Shown here: positions 9,005 through 18,307 of the stretch, in pieces
Layout: every line of letters starts with the position of its first letter
How positions within the stretch are numbered: position 1 is the stretch's first letter
Assembly: GCF_021134715.1 (NCBI RefSeq)
Contig: NC_060022.1
Span: forward strand, 2,113,001 to 2,177,000
Length of the DNA: 64,000 nucleotides
Reading direction: 5' to 3'
From: Daphnia pulex
Lineage: Eukaryota > Arthropoda > Branchiopoda > Diplostraca > Daphniidae
The notes under the pieces: generated by a model
Databases searched by the model: none
What the model was told of the DNA's origin: nothing
Seen by the model: only the letters and a program-made list of their open reading frames with translations
Translations under genes and position numbers: made by a program

Positions 9005-11054
9005 CTATTTTCCAACAGGGGTAGCATTTTGCAGGGAAGAAGCGTCGTTGTATTGTTTTTGTGGCTGAAAATTAAATAGCGCAAAAGAAGAAAAAACAAA
9101 TTAATCATCAAAACCATCGAACATAAATTTAAAAAATCGAAATTACCATGGCGCCAAAAACTTGTTCCAAATCCTGAGCGTACAAACTTGCCAATCGATA
9201 AGAATCCTGTATCACAAAATAAAGTAAAAACATGTTCTGTTAGCTATAAGACTCATTATCAACTTAATTCTCCCAATAATACCTGAACGTGAGTGTGGAA
9301 TAAGAGTTTGACGTCGATGTCATCATCGTCAGTTCCGAAAGGATTGACAGCCGTACGGCCAAAATTCAACCAGATGAGGAAGATGAAAAACTAGTTTTAA
9401 AATAAGAGTAAGATGCGCTCGACTACTTGGTATTATAAGAAACACTTTTATGACACGAACCTGTAGGCTGGGAATCACGGGAAAATAATTCACGATGCCT
9501 TCCAAGAAGCCACTGTTAACCGCTTCTTCAAAATTTCTGGCCATCAAAGTGACCAGTCCGTAAACATAGACCACTATGATTGCAGCCTTTAATTAACATT
9601 TTAAACATTTCATTATGTAATAACATAAAAACGCATAAAAACTGTTATAATTTGCTAGTACCTGAATGAGGGCGTAAGGAATATTTTTGGTTGCAAACTG
9701 TTTAATTTTCCGAAAGAAATTTTGTTATTCCAACGATAAAACGATAAAATAGAAATAAAAGAAATAACCCATTCTTACTTTGATAATGTTGCCGCAGTTT
9801 TTCTTGAATGCCATTACAATATCCAGAACTTTAAGATGGTTAGATTTTTCTGTAAAGCGATTATGTATTGCAGTTTCCTTGAGTAGCAAAAGCATCCAGT
9901 CGATTACAATCAAAGCGCGTGGGGTCTTGTTCCCTTCGGTTTCCACTCTTTCTAAAATGCATCTCTCTTTCTCTCGAATGATTCCTGATTATACGAATGA
10001 TTATTTAATAAAATTTAAGCTTGAATAAAACTTGAATATCTTCGATTCATTACCAGCCACCTGAAGCGAAATCATGTCAGGGAACATCTACAAATGGATA
10101 AAACAATGAAATTTAATTAATGAAATTTAAATAATTAAGAAATATAAGAAACAGAAAATTAACTGACCTTTCTCAAAGGTTTACAAACAACACGGAAAGT
10201 GAGTATCCAGGCCAGTACCGTCCATCGTGCGAATTGCTCAACAATAATCGGTCCCTACGTGTAACAAATAGGAAGTTACATCATCAGCTTATAATTTTAC
10301 AGTCAGATGTGCATGATGAATGCGACCCTAATTTGACGAATTACCTCAGGCATATTTGGCTTGAGAGACATAATAAAAAAGGTGATGACTTTAGCCGTCC
10401 CAGGAATCATTGTTTGTATGGAGAAAAGCCGTTGCATGGCCGTTGTCGTGAAGAAAGTCAGCATAAGCATGAGGTTGATGGAATTGGTATTTTTGAGGCA
10501 GTATTTTGCCAATGCCTCAAATGTTCTGTTAAACGACACAAATTATATTGGCGAGCTGATTACGTGTACGCCTGTGAAAAGGGCCAAGGTCCGTCTAGAG
10601 TTTCATTTCATAGCGCCCAAGCGGCAAATTTCTAACCGGACCCTCACGGGAGCTCGTTTGCACAACATGTCGCTTATCGGCCTCGAATTATCGACGATTA
10701 ATAGGAATGAAATGAACTTACTTTTTCCTTTCAATGTCCAAAACCCCGTGCAGTATTGACAGCAAGTAAAAAAGAAAGTAGTACACCAGCACGTGTTTCC
10801 AAATAAACTTGTAAATACTGCCCCTCCATCTAATAAAATTAATTCAAAAAATGTAAATCGAATTAAATTTGAAAACTATGAAAATACATGATAAAAGTAA
10901 AAATTAGTTTGATGTTTACTTACCGAAATAGTATACGAAAAGATTCACCGAAGCGGTTGGCGTCCGGGGAGGTCTGATTGAACGCCAGCACCGACGGCAC
11001 TTGACTCGTGTTGCGTTCAAGTTGAACGTGCGATTGATTCTTGTCGTAACGCAT
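9005..11054 (-). CDS. Bestrophin-like channel B, 378 residues
   Basis: Divergent member of the bestrophin calcium-activated chloride-channel family, expected to form a pentameric membrane channel. Eleven exons join in frame: 11054-10924, 10829-10722, 10525-10345, 10254-10168, 10087-10054, 9984-9779, 9697-9662, 9586-9461, 9390-9283, 9206-9147, 9064-9005. Family marks in order: RWRGSIYKFIWK opening the first helix; TFEALAKYC; SINLMLMLTFFTTTAMQ over the pore-neck helix; FATKNIPYALIQ, matching the canonical DWISIPLVYTQ region; VNPFGTDDDDIDV, the calcium-clasp signature. The usual RWW after the neck helix is missing (QRLF). The protein ends soon after the clasp, shorter than the 500-700 residues common in animal bestrophins, so it lacks a long cytosolic tail. 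Possible TATA-like CTTTTAAATAG lies near 11172-11182. The frame is intact throughout. Confidence 0.9.
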
Positions 11055-12429
11055 CGTCTAATTTTTGTAAATATATTTCGATTCGCAAATCACGCGTGAT
11101 ACACACTTTGTTCAGAGTTGATGGAAATTAAAAATCTCAACTCTCGTCATGCGGGAATTTTGAACGTCACTATTTAAAAGCGCAGCCGCGTCTCCGCCAG
11201 CAGCCGATTACCACGGAAACTCTTTAAAGACTACTTTGATCCGTGGACATTTTACCTTTCAAATAATCGCCCGAGGTGCGGGCTTGTCACGCGTGTAGAG
11301 TTTTAGAAGAAGCGGGCTGAATAAAGAAGAAACATGCCCGCTGGCTCTCTATTGCACCTAAATGGAACTAACGAAAAATTTGGTCAAATGGAAAAAGGAG
11401 GACCCCACACAACTCAGGAATGTTTTTACATAATTAAAAGGAAACCAAAAGTTTTGTTTTCACCAACAAACTAGATATGCCAACGTAAAAGGCATAATGT
11501 AAGATACCGTATTTGGGTATAACTGCGATTTTAGTTTTATTCACTGCCGAATAAATATTGAAGTGCAAATTAACTTTCAACATTACTGCGTCTTTAGAAT
11601 CTGTTGTGCGGTTTATTCTCTGTCCTTTGGCTTACTACTTTCAAGCGTTGGTTTTGGTAAAATAAGAAAATCTTTGAGCTTTCTTGACCTTCTGAAATTT
11701 TCTTTCTTTGCCTCCGTATACTTTCTTTTTTCACCTATCCCTACCACCACTCTCTCTTTTCTTTTTTCCAGACGATTCGTACGGGGGGGGGGACAGGTAG
11801 ACGAACTGACGGGGTATAATAGCTGGCGTCCTTGTAGGCTACCGGCATTCTTTTCTCGCTGCAGGCATCTTGTTGCTAACTCGTTTAAATCAAAGGAGAA
11901 AAAAAAAAGAGGGTTTCTATTTACTTTGGGATTTGTTTGTTATTCTGCCATTGAAAAGTACTCGGAACGAACAAAGTCACGACGAGCGCACCGCCCGCTT
12001 TTACGTGTAGCGAAAATGTTAGCGGGTTACGCCGGGTTACGCTTTTCGTGAAGTGCTGCTAATATGAATTATGAACGTGCGGTGACGTAGTGCGAGATGC
12101 ATTTATCAAGTCGTATGATTGCCTTGCGTAAACTGTTTCCCGCAAATATAGCATCCGACGATCACAAAGGGGTCTCTGTGTTGAATTTATAAAGACACAA
12201 TTGAATAACGCAATAACGATGAATCATCATGTTTATTTTAGATTCATTCACCTGTCAAAAAGTCTATGGTACAATGATAATAATGTTGTGTACTTTGATG
12301 GGTTACTCAATTATTTCTGTGTCTCGTAGAAAAGCACGAGCCCTATTTGTCATCTGACGTTTAAAAAAATGGCGTAAAACAGTCAGGGAAAATGTTATTT
12401 GCATGAAATATTGTTATTATTAATCAAAT
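11055..12429. other. Intergenic between bestrophins B and C
   Basis: Contains the putative B promoter (11060-11355), including the block shared with gene A. A 162-codon plus-strand ORF at 11563-12051 is rich in Phe/Ser/Arg from T-rich sequence and has no domain, so I treat it as chance. An AATAAA for gene C lies on the minus strand at 12232-12237. Confidence 0.5.
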
Positions 12430-14494
12430 TTATTTTGCGGCAGAGGCAGCATTTTGGTTTGTGGAACCTTCCGTATTTGGTTTTGGTGGCTGTATAAAGA
12501 AATTTAAACAAAAAATCATTTTTAAAATTTCTGCAATGCTTATAAGACAACAGCAATAAACTTAACTGACCATTTCTCCCAACAAATCCAACAGATCCTG
12601 ATTGTAGAGTTTTGCCAATCGGAGGGAATCCTGTCATAAATGTTAAATTTTAAACGTTTGTCGATCAACGACAACTACGACATATACCTGGATATGAGTA
12701 GCAAGCAATTGTTTCACGTCGATATCATCGTCATCGCTACCAAAGGGGTTGACGGCAGTGCGACCGAAATTCAGCCAGACGAGAAAAATGAAAAACTGAT
12801 TGAACATCGAAAAATGATAAAAATTGAAATTTAGTTTTTGGAATGATGGGTGAGTGATAGTTCACCTGTATGCTGGAAAAGGCTGGAAAATAATTGACGA
12901 TTCCACCCAATAAGACGCTCTTCTCAACTCCGTCAAAATTCCGTGCCATCAACGTGAATATCCCATAAAGATAAACGACGATTACCGCCACCTTTGAATG
13001 TAAAACAATGTATTAAAACCTGCAATCAAGAAAAAGAATGATGATCATCTGAAATAGATTAATCAAATGCTTACCTGAATCAGAGCATAAGGAATATTTT
13101 TGGTCGCAAACTATTGGAGAAAACAAAATAAATTTTAAGAATTAATTATGAGAAAGTTATCACATTATCATTAAATATTTGTGTCAAACCTTGATAGTGT
13201 TTCCGCAGTTTTTCTTGTAGGCCAACACATTTTCCACGGATTGGAGGTAATATTTATATTCGGCAAAACGGCCTTTCTTGTGCGTTTTCTTTATCAACAG
13301 GATCAACCAGTCGATCACTACTAAAGGACGCGGAGTCGGGTCTCCTTCGATTTCCATTTTCTCTAGAATCATCCGCTCTGCACTGTTTTGTATAATTCCT
13401 AATGGGCGCATCGAACATAAATTTAAATTATAAGCAAAGAACATTTTGATTGAATTCGTGATTTTACCTGCTCTTTGGAGTGACGTCATGTCCTTAAACA
13501 AAATAAAATTCACACATTTGATAAACAAAACACATTTCAAGATACATTCATTATTTAACTCGAATAATCAATAAATCACGCATAACGCTGGCCATAACCA
13601 AATAATGATTTTTCACCGGAAATAAAAATATAAACTTACCGGAAATAAGTCTCTCAAGGGTTTGCAGACGATACGATACGTAAGAACCCAAGAAAGAACC
13701 ACCCAACGAGCGTAATGTTCAACAATAACTGGTCCCTTGAGTGCGAAAATGTTTTACAATATTAAATCATGCCCATTCAATTCTTATAATAGATTAGACA
13801 CGACTTACTTCGCGTAGATTTGGCTTAAGTCCCATGACGAAAACGGAAATAAGTCTGGACGTTCCCGCCATGTTGATTTGAACGCTGAAACGACGTTGCA
13901 TAGCCGTTGTCGTGAAAAAGGACAACATGATTATCAAATTCGTCGGACTTGGAGGGTTAGTCATGCAGTATTTCGCCAAAGCCTCAAATGTTCTGTCCTC
14001 ACAATTAAAACAATAACACACAAACAACTGGTTAGTTCATCAGCTTTTTAAAAATATTAAAAGTCAAAACGTATAATAATCACTTTTTCTGTTCTCCATT
14101 TAGGGCAAATTTATGCACAACTGTCAGCAGGTAATACAGAGCGCAGTAAATTAAAAAATGCTTCCATAATGTCTTGTAGATACTTCCTTTCCATCTGCAA
14201 ACAACGGGAAATCAAATCATTATTAATCGTGATTGCTAAAAGATGCAACTTGAACGTATACTGAAAGAGAGTTAGAAAGCTTTCTCCAAACATAGGAGAT
14301 CTACTCTGCTGAGCGGGAGTACTCAGGATCGAAGAAATGGCAGGATGTTTGGTCGTATTGTTGTGCCAAATGGGAACGGCCGTCGTCGAAGTTTGCTGCT
14401 GAGACGCATTGAGATTATTCAATGGAATCTCAGTGATTGCATTAACCCTCTCGTTCCTTGTGCTGTACTGCATTGCTGAAATATTAGAACTCAT
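12430..14494 (-). CDS. Bestrophin-like channel C, 415 residues
   Basis: Complete divergent bestrophin. Exons: 14494-14262, 14194-14084, 13992-13809, 13735-13640, 13497-13473 (approximate edges), 13398-13190, 13110-13075, 12991-12866, 12795-12688, 12630-12571, 12489-12430. Exon lengths total 1248 bases and stay in frame. Diagnostic pieces: QWKGSIYKTLWK, TFEALAKYC, NLIIMLSFFTTTAMQ, FATKNIPYALIQ and VNPFGSDDDDIDV. Compared with A and B it has a longer Ser/Thr/Gln-rich N-terminus, and intron 4 lies nine bases further downstream (after LRDLFP, where A and B split before the LFP/MFP). It shares this intron position with D, its head-to-head neighbour, so C and D form one subgroup. The start at 14494 is the first ATG of exon 1; a shorter form from the internal Met before FGESF is possible. 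Confidence 0.88.
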
Positions 14495-15352
14495 AAGTGC
14501 GACGGATTATATAATCAACTTATGGAGTTGTGGAGAACTAACGATAGACACGCGCCACTTGCAGACGCTCGCTACTGACTCTCTGATACCACAGAAACTA
14601 CCCTATGCGAGCAAACTTCCCAGTGATGACGCCCTGGACGAATAATAAATTTTCAAATGCCCTCGAGCTATTGTGGAATACATATTCGCAAAACCCGTTC
14701 CACTACTTTCTTTCTTCTTTTTTAACACAAATCGCTTTAACAATGGCTTCCTCAACTCTACTCCCAAATTTAATTTGAAGGGCAGGCGTAATTAAAATTA
14801 TACAATGTATTTGTAAAATATAAACTTCCTTCTTATATACTTAAGGAAAGGGGGTTGCGTGGCAAAGACGTTGAAATCAAGTTATAGCAATGTCGCTAAA
14901 TTGACAAATTCAAAAGGTTGAAGTGGCTATAAGAACAGACTACCCAAATGGGGAAGACCCCCAGTGTTATAACCTTCCGAAAAACTGGACGATGATGGGC
15001 GTGGTGCCATCGATAGAATCACAATCAACAAGGCAACGGCCTTCAAATGTTCGAGCACAAGTTTGTGACGAACCGGTAATGAGAGAATTTTTCGCGAGCA
15101 TATCAGATTAATTTAAGCCCGAGGGCTTCCCGTCTGTAGTATTCAGCAATAACTATCGTTCTTCTGGATTGTAAAATTTCATTTAGAAACGAAAGAAGGA
15201 ACAGCATCAGTGTCAAAAGGGAATCAGTGACAATCGGACGCGCTGGTGGTGCCCAATAACTATCTATCGTTAAATAAAATTGTAAAAGTCAAGACCATCA
15301 TACGATGAATACCGTAACCAATCGAACTGAATCGGCGTTATGTGTCATTTCG
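14495..15352. promoter_or_regulatory. Divergent intergenic region between C and D
   Basis: About 860 bases separate the start codons of C (minus) and D (plus), so both promoters must lie here or the genes share control elements. A 62-codon plus-strand frame at 14923-15111 has no known motif. No clear TATA-Inr pair was found for either gene. Confidence 0.4.
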
Positions 15353-17366
15353 ATGAACCTTCTATCTTCCCAACAACCTGCTCAAAAACAAACTTTTGGG
15401 GAAACCATTTTGATTCTTTTCCGGTATAGATTTGAATTATATACTCAATTATGTTGATATTATGTATGTTATGTTGATAACATTTTAATTCGGCCTCATC
15501 AATAGTTGGAAGGGAAGTATTTACAAGACGATCTGGAAGCAGATGTTGGTGTACTGCGTTCTTTTCTATTCGTTGACAATAGTGTACAAGGTTGGTCTTG
15601 ACGAAGAAGGCAAAATGTAAGTTGATTTTCATCTGATTTTATTTTTCTCAATCAACCGGTTACAACACTTTTTTAATCGATCTTCTACCAATGTGGGCAG
15701 AGCATTCAGGGCGCTGGCCAAATATTTTTCCAAACAAACGGGTTCCCTAAATCTCATGATAATGTTGGGGTTCTTTACGACAACAGCCATGCAAGTTAGT
15801 TCCAATCTACATTGCGTTGCAATAGTTTTTTTTATTGTGCTAACGTTTGATTCATTTTCATCTCCGCACATAGCGTCTATTCACGATGCATACAGCTATG
15901 CCTGGAACGGCAAAACTCGTCTCATTTTTCCTGATGTCGATCAAACAAGATTTACCTGAAGTAATTATGATACCTGGCTACTAATTTAAATCCCGATACA
16001 ATTCCTATCTATGCTAAATACGTGCCCATGGCACTTTTTCATTAAAATTTGTAGGGTGCCGTTCTTGTTGAGCAGTTCGCACGGTGGGCGGTCCTTTCTT
16101 GGGTACTAACTTATCGTATCGTCAGCAAACCGCTTCGGGATTTATTTCCGGTAAGATTTTATTGTCCTTATTTGATTCGACTGAATTCAAATGTATAGTA
16201 CACTTCACTGTAATCACCATTTTGGCTTCGTCAATAGGACATGGTATCACTTCAAAGAGCAGGTATTAATGAGCAAGTTTTTAGTGACTTAGTGAGTCTC
16301 TTTGTTGATGAATTAATTGGATTTTATTTAATTAATTCCCCAGGTTTGATTCGAGAGAACGAGAGGTATCTTCTAGACAGGGTAGAGCCCATTGCCGCGA
16401 ACACGACACCACGCCCTCTACTGCCCATCGACTGTAACAGATTACATAATAAAGAAAAGAAACAAGGACATAATAATCGCTCATTGTGTTATTGCGGTTC
16501 TATTAAATAGGGATGCTTCTGTTGGCAAGGGATTGTGCAACTGAAAATCGTTACCCCGATAAAGGCAATTACGTCAAACTCCTTGATTTTATCTTGGGCT
16601 TCAAGAAAAGCTGTGGTAACACAATAAAGGTTCGATTTGATCACTAGTACTATTTCTATTCAAGTTGTATTTTAATAACAACGTAATTTTTTGAAATCTA
16701 TTTCGGAATACTTCCGGAAAAAAAGTTTGCAACCAAAAATCTTCCTCACGCTCTCATTCAGGTAAGCGACCAGCGTGCCCATCTCTACAATACTTTAAAC
16801 TGAAAATGAAGCCATTAAAAAAATTTATTATGTTTAAAAGGCTGCGATAATATTCGTCTACGTTTATGGGCTGATCACGCTGATGTCGCGTAATTTTGAT
16901 GGAGCAGAGAAGGACGTGTTTTTGGAAGGATTTGTAAGTTACGTCCCCGCAATGCCCAGCTTACAGGTCCGTATATCCTTAAAGCCAAATCTCATTTTGG
17001 AAGCCAAAATATTCATTTTCTTTTTTCATTGTTCAATTAGTTTTTCATTTTCCTTATTTGGCTTAATTTTGGCCGCACCGCGGTCAATCCTTTCGGAAGT
17101 GATGACGACGATATCGACGTCCAACAACTGTTAAAAACTCACGTTCAGGTAGAGTTTCGTTGCCTTATTTAAATACCTCGTTAAAGATTGTTAATTTGCA
17201 AGATGAAACTAATGAGATTGTTTTTCACGGTAGGACTCCCTTCGGTTGGCAAGCCTCTATAATAAAGAATTGGATGACATTTTCGACAACATGGTTAGTG
17301 ATATTACTTTAAAATTTAATTTTCGATAATAATAAGGCTTAATCTGATTTGATTTATCAGCCATAG
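15353..17366 (+). CDS. Bestrophin-like channel D, 342 residues
   Basis: Complete bestrophin paralog on the plus strand. Exons: 15353-15423, 15506-15616, 15701-15794, 15874-15960, 16055-16150, 16238-16262, 16344-16433, 16511-16629, 16726-16761, 16841-16966, 17041-17148, 17234-17293, 17361-17366; total 1029 bases, in frame. Motifs: RWKGSIYKTIWK, FRALAKYF, LNLMIMLGFFTTTAMQ, FATKNLPHALIQ and VNPFGSDDDDIDV. Two introns are absent from the other three genes: 15795-15873, between AMQ and RLF, and 16434-16510, inside the Trp codon of PIDW. The last exon codes only Pro before TAG, so the C-terminus is about 18 residues shorter than in B or C. The start is the ATG that puts QTFGETILILFR in frame. An AATAAA occurs at 17635-17640. 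It is the only copy on this strand. Confidence 0.87.
15795..15873 (+). other. Paralog-specific intron 1 in bestrophin D
   Basis: Seventy-nine bases with a GTTAGT donor and a CACATAG acceptor, between the Gln and Arg codons of the AMQRLF stretch (phase 0). The joined exons equal the 181-base exon of gene B. No intron exists here in A, B or C. Confidence 0.85.
16434..16510 (+). other. Paralog-specific intron 2 in bestrophin D
   Basis: Seventy-seven bases with a GTAACA donor and an AAATAG acceptor, splitting the conserved Trp codon as T|GG (phase 1) in PIDWMLLL. Without splicing the frame ends within the insert. The other paralogs have one continuous exon here. Confidence 0.85.
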
Positions 17367-17634
17367 AGAATCATACCATAGAGAACTAACACAACACACA
17401 CACAGAATAGTTATTACAATACCGACAAAGTGGTGTTTTACCCGACCAAAGCATCTCTAATTAAACACATTAATCACTTTCATTCGTAATTTTCCATTAA
17501 TGACGAACGATTTGAATGGAAACGCCATATGTGTTATGCATCTCATTGGCTCACGGAATGTTGAAGTAAATACAAAAATAATTGTGCTGTTAGTATTTTT
17601 GATGTTAAAGCGCTAACTCACAAACATTATGTCC

Positions 17635-17640
17635 AATAAA
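17635..17640 (+). terminator. Candidate poly(A) signal of bestrophin D
   Basis: AATAAA about 270 bases downstream of the D stop codon, the first canonical signal on this strand. Confidence 0.4.
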
Positions 17641-18190
17641 CTTTACTGTTAAAACCATCCCTACCTCCAAGTAGTGAAAGTTTTTCCGCTGGCTTCATCT
17701 AAAATTATCACAGAGAAATTTTGAACGAGTAAAGGTAGGGAATTAGTTGCGCAGCCAATTGCCACGCAATTACATCGGTAGCTGTAATAATGCTTACAGC
17801 ATACAGCCAGTATTGCCATCTAGTGATAGGGAGAAATACTAAACATCCTGAGGCGGAAAAGAAAAGAAAGACGAAAAAACAAAAAAAAAAAAAGAAAATT
17901 TAACCTACGAACAAAAATAAATAAATCCCCCACCTTTATCAAGATTATGCAATAGCTTGCGTATTAGAAAATTCGAACCCTCCTTCACTTTAAAATAAAA
18001 GTGTAACAGTGCAACACTGCAAAACTGCCGAGCTATTTTCTGTGAACAGTGAACAGTGAGAACAAGTTGGTACTTCCAACAGGCTCCCGAAATAAGCTTT
18101 CGTCGTCGTGACGTTTCAAGAAAGCTGATTGATCATATCAGAATGATTTAAGTTTCGAGTGAAGGATTTTTGACAATTCCCAAACCGTAA

Positions 18191-18307
18191 ATGGATCAAT
18201 CGACAAAATTAACTTTTACTGCCTCGAGTTTCGCCATTTTGATTCTGTGTCTGAGTATCTCAACGATTCCACGTGTGTGGTCTGCTACCGCCAAAAGTCT
18301 CAGATAA
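18191..18307 (+). CDS. Short ORF with signal-peptide character (candidate exon or uORF)
   Basis: Thirty-eight codons starting MDQSTKLTFTASSFAILILC. A polar N-terminus is followed by a hydrophobic core (FAILILCLSIS) and a small-residue region (VWSATA) that would suit signal-peptidase cleavage; it ends at TAA 18305-18307. A strong donor, CGT|GTAAGG, follows at 18342. This could be a short secreted peptide, or an upstream ORF in a 5' exon of the receptor gene, whose next exon begins with an acceptor at 48331. The sequence before the ATG is not an ideal initiation context. There is no homology evidence. Confidence 0.25.
   Translation: MDQSTKLTFTASSFAILILCLSISTIPRVWSATAKSLR

Noticed and set aside
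11563..12051. 162-codon plus-strand ORF between bestrophins B and C
   Set aside because: Composition follows T-rich DNA, there is no domain or paralog, and it spans a G-run slip-prone tract.
1..17366. Gustatory or odorant receptor family, considered for the multi-exon membrane genes
   Set aside because: The WRGSIYK-type helix start and NPFG-x-DDDD clasp are bestrophin marks and are not found in chemoreceptors.
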